Shown: positions 22,090-34,014, numbered from the stretch's first letter. The stretch is 64,000 bases of DNA from Plotosus lineatus (GCA_024760905.1 CM045729.1:2402663-2466662), one strand, 5' to 3'. Notes: generated from the sequence alone by a model not told the origin. Numbers and translations are program-made.

Positions 22090-24880
22090 GCAATATATGT
22101 TTATCTCTCACAGGTAACAATGGTCTCTGCTGACGGTCGCATAGTGACAATGTCTGTTTTCATTCATCATTTAACCACTCTTCTCCACTCCGCTCTCTGG
22201 TGCAACAAGTCTACCCAGTCTTCTCTTCTGATATTTCTGGACTTCAAATTCCTCTTGATGACATCTTTGAAACGTAGTCGAGGTCGGCCTTTACTTCTGC
22301 AACCAGTAGGCAATTGGGAGCACAGGATCTGTTTTGGTAGTCTATCAGCTGGCATCCGCATACATGTCCTGCCCAGCGAAGGTTTTTCCTTATTAGAAGA
22401 TCTTCCATCGATGGCAGTCCCATTCTCTCCAGAATTACTCTGTTTGTAATCTTATCCTTCCAGGTGATTTTCATAATAGAACGAAGGTGTCGCATCATGA
22501 AGGCATGAAGTTTTTTCACATGACTCCGATACACTGTCCAGGACTCCGCTCCATACAGAAGAGAAGATGTAACTATTGCTCTGTAGATTTTTCCTTTTAT
22601 CCTTAATGACACATGGTGGTTGTTCCAGAGTCGCTGCCTAAGCCTGCCAAAGGACGCACTAGCCTTAGCCATTCGTTTCTGTAACTCTGCATCGATTTGT
22701 CGATCCTTCGATACTGTACTGCCAAGATATGTAAATTCTGGGACGGAGTTCAGTTTGTGTCCATCAATCAAGATGTCTATTTCTGTACTTCTTGTAGAAT
22801 CTGGTTGGAACAGTACTTCAGTCTTCTTGATGTTAATCTTTAGGCCAAACTTCTTGGATGCATCAGAGAAATCGTTCACTGTACTTTGGATATCTTCTGC
22901 AGAATGGGCAAGAAGTTCACTGTCGTCTGTATACAGCAAATCTCTCATAACATGAAGGGTGGATTTTGAACAGGTCGGCATCTTGTCTTGTTTGTACGTA
23001 CACACCTTCATCCATGTTTGAAAAAGATTCTTCTAACATTGCTGACAGGAAGATGGAAAAGAGAGTAGGAGCCAGGACACACCCTTGCTTCACACCGTTT
23101 GTCACTCTGAATGTACCTGAGGATTCCGTGCCATCATTGACGTGTGCCTCCATTCCTGTATGTAAGGCTTCTATCATTTTGATGAATCTTTCGGGACATC
23201 TGTACTTTCTCAATATTTGCCAGAGACCAGTCCTTCCAACAGTATCAAAAGCCTTTGTAAAGTCAACAAAGACGATATACAGCAGTTGATCTTGTTCGAT
23301 GCACTTTTCTTGAAGTTGTCTGAGACAGAAGATCATGTCTATTGTGCTCCGATTTGATCTGAATCCACACTGCGTCTCTGGAACAATATCCGGTGTGATG
23401 TGGATGGTTTGTCTGTTTAAAAGGATCCTCTATGGACAGGAGAGAAATTCCTCTGTAATTACCACAGTCTGTTCAGTCTCCTTTCTTGTAGATGGTGATT
23501 ATGCTTGCATCTTTCCATGCTTGAGGAACAGTGCCTTCCATCCAGGCTTTGGTGATCAGATGGTGTAATCTCTGATGCAATTTTGGGCCTCCATGTTTCC
23601 ATACTTCAGCTGGAATCCCGTCTTCTCCAGGGGCTTTGCCATCTTTTAGCGAAGAGATTGCCTTTGACACTTCTTCCATTGTTGGAATATCATCAAAGCA
23701 CTCGTGTATAGGTCGCCATTCAATGTTGTAAAGAGCCTCCTGTGCTATTTCTCCTGGGACATTGAGCAATCTCTGGAAGTGCTCACTCCATCTTTCAATA
23801 ACTTGTTTACTATCTGAGAAAGTCGTTAGGCCATCGGCTGACTTAAGCCGGACAGGATTCCTTTTCTGTGGTCCCCATACTTCCTTGAGTCCATTGTAGA
23901 AGTTCTTTATGTCATTTCTTTCAGCTGCATGTTGTAATTCCTCAGCCTTCCTCTCCCACCACTTAGATTTTAGGTCACGCAGGTAAATTTGGAGTATCCT
24001 ACTAGCTTCTTTGTAGGCAGCGATCGTAGATCTTGTAGTTTTGGTCTGAAGCACTTTCCTGTGAGCACTATCTCTCTTATCTAAAAGGCATTTAAGTTCT
24101 ATGTCATTAGGGTCAAACCAGTCCTGGTGTTTTTGTTCTGGCTTGCCTAAGGATTTCTTGGCTGTGTTTAGTACGGCTTCCTGGAGAGAATTCCATTCCT
24201 CCTCAGTCGTTGAGTCCGGACTCAGTTCTATGCTGGTTAAGGCACTTTCCATCTCTTCTACAAAACTCTCCTTGTAGCTAGTAGTGGTGAGTTTCTTGGT
24301 GTTTAGTTTAATTGGTTTCCTTGGTCCTTGTTTACGGTGCTTCACCCGTAGTTTAAAAGCTGTCTTAGACCTCAACAACTGATGATCGGTCCAGCAGTTT
24401 GCTCCGCGCATGACATGGGTACTGTGGATATCCATCTTATCCTGGCGTCTTGTGATGATATAATCGATCATATGCCAGTGTTTTGATTGAGGATGCATCC
24501 ATGTTGCCTTTCGGCTCTCTTTCTGCTTGAATATAGTATTGGTCACTATCAGTTCATATTCTGAGCACAGGGCTAGTAGGAGTCTGCCGTTTGAATTGCA
24601 TTTTCCGATCCCATGCTTTCCTATAACATGCGGCCACTTTTCAAAGTCTTTTCCAATCCTTGCATTAAAATCTCCCATCAATAAGATTTTGTCGGTCTTA
24701 AGGACTTGACTTAGTACGGTAGAGAGTTGATTATAGAAAGAGTCCTTTTCTGTATCTGGATTTGTCATCGTTGGTGCATAAACATTGATGAGCGTTGTGT
24801 AGATGTTATTGTTTTGGGGTAATCTTATCGTCATGATCCTGTCGCTTATTGACCTTGGGGATTCCAGTAGTAGTTTGTCG
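22090..24880 (-). pseudogene. LINE-2 (RTE-like), EN to 3' end
   Basis: From 24880 down: LLLESPRSISDRIMTIRLP, then the endonuclease (INVYAPTMTNPDTEKDSFY, LLMGDFNARIGKD, WMHPQSKHWHMIDYIITRR, and WTDHQLLRSK in the place of the catalytic SDH box). The linker follows to APGEDGIPAEVWKHGG and IITIYKKGD. The RT continues with CGNYRGISLLSI, a small deletion, CGFRSNRSTIDMIF, VDFTKAFDTVGRTGL, GVKQGCVLAPTLFSIF and LLYTDDSELLAHS (TDD in place of ADD). The C-terminal part ends LPTGCRSKGRPRLRFKDVIK. The 453-codon frame 24834-23473 is open. This is the second most complete LINE family here and was split by a retrovirus at 24881. Confidence 0.88.
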
Positions 24881-25294
24881 TGGAAATTTTATTGATTGGG
24901 TAGAAGTCAATGTTTCTTATTATCGATCAGGCAGAAGTCAATATTTCTCAGGAGTTGAGTTTATTCAGAGCGATACACATGCAAATGGCATGTGCAGAGA
25001 GAGATCTCTACTCATGCTGTGGGTTACATGATATGTATAAGGAGGGGTTGCGTGAGAAGAATGCGAAACTGCACTTGTCCACGCGATTGAGAAAAGGGAA
25101 TGGTCAGTTCTCAAACCTGTCTCAGACTGGTTCTGCGGTCTTGGTCGGCCGCCTCATTCTGCTGACTGCAACACATTCCACAGAGCCAGTTCAGTAGGTG
25201 CATATCATTATAGTGGTTGCGCAATTCAGAAAACAGGAAGTCATAATAACAAGGTTGCACATTATACAATTAAGGTTGTATTTTTTCCCTTACA
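24881..25294 (-). repeat. ERV 3' LTR
   Basis: In sense orientation it starts TGTAAGGG (25294-25287) and ends CAATAAAATTTCCA (24894-24881), so an AATAAA signal lies close to the end. The inner 232 bases match the other LTR closely. An internal near-duplication, AGAAGTCAATGTTTCTTATT and AGAAGTCAATATTTCTCAGG, lies at about 24901-24960. The left border is placed by TG/CA ends and LINE continuity. Confidence 0.75.
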
Positions 25295-25306
25295 TTTCCC
25301 CCGTTT
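25295..25306 (-). promoter_or_regulatory. ERV polypurine tract
   Basis: In sense orientation AAAACGGGGGAAATG directly precedes the LTR start TGTAAGGG, the position and composition expected of the plus-strand primer of a retrovirus. Confidence 0.75.
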
Positions 25307-25575
25307 TGATCATATATGATCATCCTGACAGATCATCCTGACAAAAGAAAAATACACACTGTTGCACACAGAATACAAAAGGTCGGTTTAAAAAAAGCTA
25401 TCATATGCAATGTGCAATTGAAAACACAAGAGAGTGTTGCTGGCTGTTTTTATAGCCTCAGATAGAATTAGTCGTGAGCTAAGTTTTGCAGAGAGGAAAT
25501 TAAGTGAGATTTATAAACTAGCCTCAAGTTTACACACTAGCCTCATTATCACCATTGTCACAATCATAGTCGGAG

Positions 25576-25809
25576 TCAGTACAAAAGAGAACGGGTCGAT
25601 TTGCAGAAAGCTGTGCGTACTAACCCTGCGGGTCCCCTAATGCTTACTGGATGAGTTTCTCTAGCAGGGTACGGATGCAGGGGATACAACAACAACAACC
25701 GCAAAGGGTGCGCGAGGTGGCAAATACTACTGCAACTCATACTTGCTGTGCCGACATCTATTCCCTGGACTCTCGCCAGGGTCAAGAGTAAGATTATTCC
25801 TTTCCACAT
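25576..25809 (-). pseudogene. Possible ERV env N-terminal remnant
   Basis: A 77-codon frame begins with a short basic start and a hydrophobic run (IILLLTL) ending in AQG-like small residues, consistent with a signal peptide, at the place where env should start after integrase. The rest of env, normally over 1 kb, is absent: only about 280 bases separate this frame from the polypurine tract. The call rests on position and hydrophobicity alone. Confidence 0.35.
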
Positions 25810-25879
25810 CCTTTTTCGGGCGTTGTTGTTGCAGCTCGAGCACGGCTCCTAGCTGATTGTTGGGACTTGGCATGTCACT

Positions 25880-28800
25880 GTTGCAGGGGAGCGCTTATTT
25901 CACCTCACCCTGATCGTTGGGACTTGGCACGTCCAGCACCTTCCTGCAATGGGATGCGTGGACCCAAGTGGCTCTCTCTGCTATCTTTACAGCCGTGTGT
26001 GTTGTCAGAAGAACTTGAAAGGGTCCCAACCAGTGCTGAGTTCTCTAGTTCTTTCTCCGGTGGTTCTTTATGAGTACAAAGTCTCCAGGTTGTAGCTGGT
26101 GGAGCGGCTGTTGGGCTGGGACAGGTAGAGCACAGGCTACTTGCCTATTAATATCTGTAAGAGTCTTAGTCAGGTTAGTACAATAGGTTAGAATGGAATG
26201 TTCACAATGAGGGGTCTGAAGCGGCTCCTTCGGCTCCCATCCTACCTGTGGAGGGGAAGCAAACAGGATTTACAAAAATGACTTAGGTTAGTTCTATCTC
26301 GCTTGTGCATGCGCATGTACATCAGCACTATGGGGAGTGCTTTTGTCCATGGCAGTTTTGTTTCCTCGCAACACTTCATCAGTTTAGTCTTTAACGTGCC
26401 ATTTTCTCTTTCCACAGCTCCGCCTGATGCTGGATGGTAGGCACAGTGGCGTCTCATGTCAATTCCCAGATGAGCAGTGAGGTTGCTGATGGCTTCATTT
26501 ACAAAATGTGTACCATTGTCACTGCTAATTTTCGCCGGAATACCCCATTGCGGAATAATTTCCGTGAGGAGTGCCTTGGCCACTACGTGAGCAGTCGCAT
26601 TTTTTGCTGGGAAGACTTCTATCCATTTTGAGAACATGTTCACTATGACCAGACAGTACTTTTTGTTTTCAGATGGTGTTAACTCGATGAAATCGAGCAT
26701 GATGTGGTCAAATGGTTTTGTTGGGGTTGCATGTGCTGCCTGAGCTGCAGGTTTTATAGCTCTTCCAGGGTTATTCTGGAGGCAGATGAGGCACTTTTCA
26801 CAGTGTCTTTGTGCATAGGCGGTGAAGCCTTTGGTAAACCAATGCTGTGATAGTGCTGTATACATCCCCCGTTTTGATGCAGGGTCTAACCCATGGGTCA
26901 ACTTGGCATAGTGTGGAAATAGGGCTGAGGGCAGGCAGGGTTTACCATTGGGACCAAACCAACCATCAGGGGAGCGCTTCGCTCCAGATGCTAACCACAG
27001 CTTCTCATCCAATTTCGACGTGAGGGTTTGGAGAGCAGAAATTGACAGGTCAGAGAGCGGTTCTGGCGAGGAGTTAGAGAAGAAAACAGAAAGCGGTTGT
27101 GGCTCATCTGCTACGGCTGCCTTTGCTGCAGTGTCAGCTCTCGTGTTTCCTGTGGAAATAGTGTCAGAAGCGTTAGTATGAGCAGTGCATTTGCATACAG
27201 CTATAGAAGATGGTAATAGAATGGCTTCTAGTAAGGCAGTCACTAGTTTGTGATTTAAAATGGGATGGCCATCCGATTTCATATAGCCTCGGTGCCTCCA
27301 CATGGCACCGAAGTCATGTACAATGCCAAAAGCGTATCTAGAGTCAGTGAAAATATTTACAGATTGCCCTTCTGCGCATTTGCATGCTTCGGTTAGGGCT
27401 ACTAACTCAGCAGCTTGAGCTGAGAAATGTGGAGAGAGCAACCCTGAGCGGACTACGGAATCATTGTCGCACACAGCATAACCTACTTGACACAGGCCTG
27501 TGTTTGGGTCACATGATGCTGATCCGTCGACGTACAATGTGAGATCTGCCTCTGTTAGGGGTTCAACCAATAAGTCAGGGCGCGGGGTGCACGACACTGA
27601 CAGTTCCGCTACACAACAATGCGGTGTGCCATCATCAGGAAGTGGCAAGAGGGTGGCTGGATTCAGAACTGTGCAACGCTTGATAGTGACGTTTGGTAGG
27701 TCTAATAAGCTTGTGTGATAGCGCAAAAGGCGTGCAGCCGACAAGTGGGTTGTCCTGTTTTCATTCAGGATAGATGTCACTGCGTGTGGGACCAAAAGGG
27801 TTAGGTCTGACCAACCCGCTATGTCCCTGGAACAAGACAAAGCCTTATCGGCGGCGGCGACTGCACGCAGACAGGGTGGAAAGCCACTGGCTACAGGGTC
27901 CAATTTAGCAGAGAAATACGCCACCGGGCGTAGCTTGTCACCGTGACGTTGCATAAGAGCTGAAACCATACAACCTCCTTTTTCATCCACTGTCTGAACA
28001 AACAGCTTCATTGGATCTGGCAGCCCCAAGGTTGGAGGGGTCTGCAATTGCCTTTTGAGTTCAGTGAATGCCCCTTCTGTTTCTGGTGTCCACTGGAGTA
28101 ATGACGATGCCTGTCTTCCTGGGCCATGGCACATGGATCGCAGTGGTCTCTCTGGAACAGAGTAGTTGGGTATGAAACTCCGACAGTATGAACACATTCC
28201 CAGAAATGACATTAGTTGTTTCACAGTTTGTTGCTGTGGTATGTTTTGTATGGCAGTAATGTGCTTATTCGACATTGCCCGAGAATTGGCTGTGAGTACG
28301 TGTCCTAAAAATGTGACTTCTTGTTGTACGAATTGCAATTTGGTCTTGCTGGTCTTGTGGCCTTCAGCCGCTAGGTGGCACAAAAGCGCAATAGTGTCAG
28401 CCCTACACTGGTCTTGTGTGGGAGCTGCCACAAGAACGTCGTCAACATACTGTAATAAGATATGTTTCCAGTGTTCCTGAAGCGAGTAAGAGCTTATCCA
28501 GTGACCGTTTTAGTGCACAGTTGTAGATACTGGGGGTTTCAGTAAAGCCCTGAGCCAATCTAGTAAAGGTATATTCTTCTTTGCTCACGATATTTCTTAA
28601 CTGGTAGCATGGGAGAGTTAACGGTAGAGTTATCGCATGGCACGATTATGCCTTTCTGAAGTAGTGAAAGGAATACTGGTTTAATTCCGGCTATTGCTTC
28701 TGGACTGAGAGGATACTGTGATCTCTTTGGGCGATACGTGGTTTTTGGAGTGATCACAACAGGTTCACAGTTTTTAATTAAACCTACGTTATATTTGTCT

Positions 28801-29339
28801 TTTGCCCACAGCGTGTCAGGCACTTTAGTCAGGTCCTCGTCTTCGAGAGTGGTAAAAATACACTCAGTCTTTGGTCCCTGATCAATTACTAAGTTTAGGT
28901 TTCTTTCACCGATTAGAAAAATTTCCATCTCTTGTCTGTATACATTCAGAGTGTTGGAATAGTATACATTGCTGTCATCAGTCGGGGTCCAGTCAGTTAT
29001 TTCTGTACAGCTTTTTATCCATGGTCCCAAGTCCAACCACTCGTCACGTCGGTATTTGGAGAGGGAAACATGGGGATAACTGTTTTCAACATCAAATTTT
29101 TCAACTTGTTCTGCAGACAAACAAATTTGGAGTGCACTTTTATTGGAATTCCAAAATAAATTTACACCTTTTACTTCATTTATTATTACCTTAAAAAATT
29201 CTTCCTCTCTGTGGTGAGCAACATGAGCTGTGCAATGTACAGAATCTGGGGTCATAAAACATGCTCCAGGAGAGACTCTTTTTTTTGCTTCATCAAGCAG
29301 TAGTTGTGGATTAGGGCAATTTACTGACCACTGATACAC
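25880..29339 (-). pseudogene. pol: ERV pol: RT, RNase H, integrase
   Basis: The first frame (29339-28560) leads to the RT fingers (YPLSPEAIAGIKPV, GIIVPCDNSTVNSP). About 85 residues holding the first catalytic Asp of RT are missing near 28595. Then come RLAQGFTETPSIYN (frameshifted) and QYVDDVLVAAP near 28455. The 729-codon frame 28431-26242 carries the RT connection, RNase H (LYVDGSASCD, TDSRYAFGIV, NTRADTAAK) and integrase: a zinc-binding H-H-C-C region (HCEKCLICLQNN), catalytic DFIE, SDNGTHF and ENGTLK. The C-terminal domain continues past a frameshift as WLGPFQVLLTTHTAVKI to about 25900. The protein copies and integrates retroviral DNA in intact relatives; here RT is inactivated. Confidence 0.87.
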
Positions 29340-29475
29340 GTACAGGGTCTCTTGTTCTTGATATCATAACAATTTAGGCTGTCTCACTGGTTTCACACCT
29401 TCTGGAGTAGACAACACATCGATTCCAAGTGTAATCATTAAATCTCTGCCGAGTAAATTTATGGGACAGACACTA

Positions 29476-29718
29476 CTAACGAGAAATGAGTGGAAAAAGT
29501 GTGCTGTTTCGCCTTGGAAAATTACATTTGAGCGGCTCAGAGAAATATTCTATTGTGGTTCCACCGTTAGCGCTAATAGAGCGGGTGCTACGATGGGAAC
29601 GAGGCACATTGGGCATCTCAGCGCTATGCACCACAGAGCGAGTTGCACCTGAGTCTACTAAAAACGTAGTTGGTATGCCATGGACTTGTGTGTGTTTCTG
29701 TTGTATATTTGTACTCAT
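29476..29718 (-). pseudogene. pro: ERV aspartic protease fragment
   Basis: FLVDSGATRSVV near 29660 is the catalytic DSGA box of retroviral proteases. It lies between the nucleocapsid and RT, as expected. The frame ends before the second conserved motif (ILG-D type), so only the N-terminal part is readable here. Confidence 0.75.
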
Positions 29719-29821
29719 CTGGTTCCTGGAACAAGTCGTCCACGTGCCGACCTTCCGGTGCCCCCCTTTTTTGTCAGTCTGACTGTTGGGACCTTAGACG
29801 TCCTCTCCCCCGTCCTTTCTG

Positions 29822-31200
29822 TTATTTCCTTTGCAGACATTCTCTAGCCCAGTGATGCGGGGAGCCGCAGATGTAGCATGGTCTGTCAGCCGAGGGCTGA
29901 GGCTGCTGCTGGGTTTTGGCTTGGGTCGGGGGCTTTGACGGGTTGTGTGATCCTGAGGCTGGCCTGGGCCCATGTTGCCAGGGTGTGGTTGTGCCATCCC
30001 GGGATGGTTGAAAATGGCTTTGTAGCAGCTGCAGCTGGGCCCTGTGTTTCACTTCCTTCCTTCTTTCCTCTTCTCGTTGTTTGTGCTCTCTCTGTCTGTT
30101 CTGAGCATGCTTCGCATGTTTCACCAGTTCGGTCAGGGGGGGTGCTTGGGTCCGAGAACCCTATGCAGGTTGACTGCACACCCTCTCTTAACTGTGACTG
30201 CAGATTAGACAGGAAGTGTTGTTTTAGAAACACCTGGTATGGGCTGGTTGGAATGTCATCTGGATTTATGCCAGAATTGTCCCTGAAGGCCTTAGCGAGG
30301 CAGTGGAGAAAGTCCTTGACATTCTCTCCCTCGTGTTGAGTCGTCTCAGTGATAGCCTTCATGTTGCACTGGAACGGGAAACACTGGATGATTCTTTTCT
30401 GCAGCTGGTCTATGCCTCATTGACAGGAAGCGTTGTCCTCATCCACGCTGTCTCCTTGCCACCAGTCAGGGGCTCCCGGGTGGTTCCACTCTCCGGTGAA
30501 CACGTCCTTGACTTGGTTGTACGAGGCTGGCGTCATACACAGTGACAGCACTTTCTGTAGTTCCTTGCTGGTAGGTGCATACATGTCGATGAATTCAAGA
30601 AGGAGCTTAGTAAACTGATTTCCTCCTAATTCTTCCACTTTACCCAAGTCCTTTGCTGCCTCCACTATCTCTTTTGTTGTCCAGGGTCTGAAGACGATGT
30701 GTGGCCCGTCCGGGCCCATCACCTCGACCATCGGGGCTAGGACTTGTTTGACTGGGTCGGGGTTCTCGGGCATGAGCGGGCCTGAGGTTTTCTGCAGGCA
30801 TGTCATCATCCTCATGGCACCTGTACGGCGGCCTGCCGCTTCTTCACTCAGGTCGGGCCTGGCCGGGGCTCTTGGCTCCTTGAGGTAAGGGGATGGACGA
30901 TCGTCGTCGGGGGTCACCGAGAAGGCGGACGTGTCGCTGGTCGTCCCTGGAAGAGATGGATATAATTTCCCTTTGCCCTTTTCCTTTTTTAGAGCGATGA
31001 AACACTCGTCTTCATTATCTATATGAACATATGGTTATGTTTTTTTGCTTGCCTTTTTCTTTCCCTACTTTCACATTCCTCCTTCCACTGCCCAAGACAT
31101 ATTATGTGCTTGTTTATTTCTGCCACCTTTTCAGACTTTCCATTGCTCTTTCTTCTAACCCTCTCCTTTTCCTCTTTTAATTTAATTTCTAAAACTTCCA
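29822..31200 (-). pseudogene. gag: ERV gag, frameshifted
   Basis: From about 31200 an A-rich, charged matrix-like segment (VLEIKLKEEKERVRRK) runs to a stop near 31020. A shifted frame then carries an acidic and proline-rich segment (VTPDDDRPSPYLKEP). The capsid follows at 30917-30417 (IVFRPWTTKEIVEAAKDLG, QFTKLLLEFIDMYAP) and 30362-30124 (EGENVKDFLHCLAKAFRD). The nucleocapsid ends with one zinc knuckle, CYICGSPHHWAREC, near 29840. Order and motifs fit a gammaretrovirus-like Gag. At least three frameshifts break it. Confidence 0.8.
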
Positions 31201-31465
31201 GTTAATTTTTACTCAAAGATCCTCCGCCTTTGAATCCAAATTGTGCAATCCACACTTGTGCACATTCTACACATTCCTTTCCATACTTTCGTCTCATATC
31301 CCTCATTATAGGAGACTCATTATTGAAGTCATACTCTGTTTTACTCCCTTCACTACCCATTTTGTTCACACGATTTTACGGTCTCTTACAAAATTGTAGT
31401 TTCATGAAAATAACCACTCAACAATGTTTCAGTAATCTTGTGATTATTTTATCGCATCTTGCATA

Positions 31466-31627
31466 TACTATTTCTATTCAACATGTTTCAGTAATCTTAT
31501 AGAAATAATAGTTTCTTTCCCAGATACTATTTCTATTCAACGTGTTTGAGTACTCTTATAGAAATAATAGTTTCTTTTCCGGATACTATTTCTATTCAAC
31601 GTGTTTCAGTAATCTTATAGAAATAGC
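31466..31627. repeat. Three 59-bp tandem repeats in ERV leader
   Basis: The unit begins ATACTATTTCTATTCAAC and contains TTATAGAAATAATAGTTTC. Starts are near 31466, 31525 and 31584, the last copy being partial. ACTATTTCTAT and ATAGAAATA-ATAGT within a unit are complementary, so each unit can fold into a hairpin. Confidence 0.85.
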
Positions 31628-31844
31628 CATCTCTGAACAAATTCAAATCCTTTAGTGACTTCCTTCAAAATGCCTTTTTTTTTTTAAATTTAGATCAATA
31701 CTTCTCACCGTTTTAATTTTCTCTTCTTTTTTCTTTTTGTTGGATCCCGGCGTCGGTGATCAACGTTTGTGTCCAGTCCACGTCTCTCTCAACGTCTAAT
31801 CGAGGTTTGTGGATGAAGTACTTTTACTTCAGGTTGCGCTTTCC

Positions 31845-32077
31845 CGCGAAACTGCACTTGTCCACGCGATTGAGAAAAGGGAATGGACAGTTCTCAAACC
31901 TGTCTCAAACTGGTTCTGCGGTTTCGGTCAGCCGCCTCATTCTGCTGACCGCTACACATTCCACAGAGCCAGTTTAGCAGGTGCATATCATTATAGTGGT
32001 TGCGCAATTCAGAAAACAGAAAATCATAATAACAAGGTTGCACATTATACAGTTAAGATTGTATTTTTTCCCTTACA
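31845..32077 (-). repeat. ERV 5' LTR, truncated
   Basis: It matches 25063-25294 of the other LTR from GCGAAACTGCACTTGTCC to CCCTTACA with about a dozen differences. The part equal to 24881-25062 (the sense 3' part with the AATAAA signal) is not found to its left. So this LTR lost its R-U5 portion, or the neighbouring leader was rearranged. No convincing primer-binding site is visible. Confidence 0.75.
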
Positions 32078-32600
32078 GTATGTGCAATTTCTTCCCGAAT
32101 AGCAAATCCCACTCCAGCCTCTCTTCTTTCTCCCGCTTGTCTTCCACTCCAGACTAATGTGTACTCCATATCATCCAAACTGCCAGACTCCGCGAGTCGC
32201 ATTTCACACAAGGTGGCGATGTCAATCTTGTATTTTGCAAGTTCCATTGCTACAAGTGCAGTGCATCTTTCTTGTCGGTTTGCTTCTTCTTGGTCCAAAA
32301 GGGTTCTTACGTTCTTATGTTCCGGGGTCGAACAGCGCGGTCCTTGGTAACCCGGGCGGCGACCGATCGGGTATGAGCTTGTTTGTGGTTATGCATTTCA
32401 TGAAAAACTGCGAGCAAGATGGTGTAAGTATTACTGGCTTTTGCAAGTTCCCAGCGGCACTCTCTCGGGGAGTTAATATATTTTTTGGGCCGGCAAGAAC
32501 AAGTCCAGACAGGCACAGTATATTAGTCCCTGCAGTGGTTGGCCGAAAGATACTGGGGGTTCCAGGTAGCTATCGCCCTCGATGAAACCACAGTCACATG
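32078..32600 (-). pseudogene. LINE-2, 5' part
   Basis: From about 32310 down the frame reads RNIRTLLDQEEANRQERC, IATLCEMRLAESGSLDDMEY and GVGFAIREEIAHT. This is the N-terminus of the endonuclease (N-x-R-T-L, the catalytic E region) matching the fragment at 52140-52400. The retrovirus interrupts it at 32077. Upstream, to about 32600, is likely 5' UTR. The exact 5' border is not visible. Confidence 0.8.
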
Positions 32601-32686
32601 ATTTTCTGTTAGGATTTACTCCCTTAGCCTTTGGTTAAAGAAACCTATTCCACAAGGCAGTGGTGTGTTTCAACTATGCAGGGCAG

Positions 32687-33344
32687 TTATAACAGTATAT
32701 ATGCAGATATAACAGTATACCCGCATACCCATGGTAACAATGGTAATAGCAAAAAAGATAGATATTTTTGCCTTAAATCGGAATATTTGCCACATACAAA
32801 CATTACATGAAATTCATTTTCAATATCACCAGAGTCACAATTTTTACAAATAGCATCACTAACATTACTCACATCTCCACAAGACTTATTCAAATAATTA
32901 CTTCTAAAATCATGGAAACCTATTCTTAATTTACATAATGCCCTTATAACGGATTTATCCTGTAAATTCATGATATAAAATTTGGGCTCTAACAAAGATT
33001 TATGTGAGGAATAGTGTTGTAAAAACTTTAAATTACCGACAGACAGAGACCACTGTTAAAAATAAATATCTTGAAGACGCTGCTTAAAAAGAGAAAGAAA
33101 AATGACTTAATTCGCAACCTCTGGTGAAATCCACACATGAAAATCCACTAACAAAAAGTAGTTGTCTAACTTCTGATGCCCAGCTAACCTTACCATTTTC
33201 AGCTTGTGACTTTAAAAAAATATTTTACTTTGCTCAGGGTATCTATAAACATCCATTTTTAATAACATTAGCCAATATCTAATTACCCTTAATCTACTAA
33301 ATACAAAAATATTACATTGACCAATTTCCCCCAAAACAGCTTTA
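32687..33344 (-). pseudogene. 2A-LINE, C-terminal part of RT
   Basis: This continues the minus-strand LINE of 34015-35520 after an L2-like insert. TKAVLGEIGQCNIFVFSRLR and VIRYWLMLLKMDVYRYPEQS are typical of the C-terminal region of jockey-like RT proteins. The downstream frame 32995-32687 has IRALCKLRIGFHDFRSN and a CKNC...EFHVMFVC Cys/His motif followed by LRQKYLSF. The protein end and the LINE 3' tail are not clear, so the element may be cut near 32700. Confidence 0.75.
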
Positions 33345-33350
33345 GTTGAA

Positions 33351-34014
33351 TGACAATGACAATGACAATACTTTATTGCCCGAGAAGGGAATTTGTCTTG
33401 CACGTACACAGGCTCCATAAAACATACATACATAAAAAACATATTACAAACATGAAAACATAATACATATATAACATTAAAATATCTTAAGGTACAATGT
33501 AAGAAGACTAGCACTAAAAGTTCAAAAATAAAGTTTAAAAATAGTTTACAGAATACTATATGTTAAAACGGGCATGTAACGACTTGAGACATAAAACTGA
33601 GTTTTTAAATTAGATAACGCAACAGATAAAACAGTGGTACAAAATGTAACAATATACAAGAGACTCAAGGTGGAGGCTACTTATTTAAAAGGAAAATGCT
33701 AGTTGGTATATAGGATGTACGGGCTCTCTTTGATTTAAGTTTGGGTAATTGATATCTGCGGCCGGAAGGAAGAAGGATATATTCAGAATGAAGAACATGA
33801 GTTTAAATCGTTAATAATTTTGGATGCTAAATTTAGTACACGAGATTCATAAAAGTAGTCAATAGGGTCTAAAGGAGTTCCAATGATTTTGCTGCTTACT
33901 TTTACAATTTTACCAAGTTTGTTTTTGTTTTTGAGAGAGAGGGTGCCGTACCAACATTGTACACTAAAAAGTAAAACAGATTGTACACATGATTTGTAAA
34001 ATAACAACATAATG
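33351..34014 (-). mobile_element. L2-like LINE 3' fragment, 5'-truncated insertion
   Basis: Sense orientation gives LLFYKSCVQSVLLFSVQCWY and GTLSLKNKNKLGKIVKVSSK, then (frameshifted) ILPSGRRYQLPKLKS and SYIPTSIFLLN, the typical C-terminus of L2/CR1-type ORF2. A 3' UTR follows, ending AATAAAGTATTGTCATTGTC, the hexamer tail of L2-like elements. Flanking copies of GTTGAA (33345-33350 and 34015-34020) form a 6-base target duplication. Removing the insert and one copy makes the host LINE frame continuous (GKFAS joins TKAVLG). Confidence 0.9.

Larger units (their letters stand above)
24881..32077 (-). mobile_element. Endogenous retrovirus, class I-like, defective
   Basis: Related LTR sequences lie at 24881-25294 and 31845-32077, and between them on the minus strand are gag, protease, pol and a short env remnant in retroviral order. 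RT, RNase H and integrase resemble gamma/epsilon-type retroviruses. Frameshifts, a large RT deletion and loss of most of env make it defective. It is inserted in the endonuclease region of LINE-2: the LINE reads up to AIREEIAHT at 32080 and resumes at LLLESPRSIS near 24870. The flanking 4 bases are GTCG on the left and GTAT on the right, at best an imperfect target duplication. Confidence 0.88.

Noticed and set aside
26948..27181. Plus-strand frames across the provirus
   Set aside because: They are shadows of the minus-strand pol frame and have no motif of their own.
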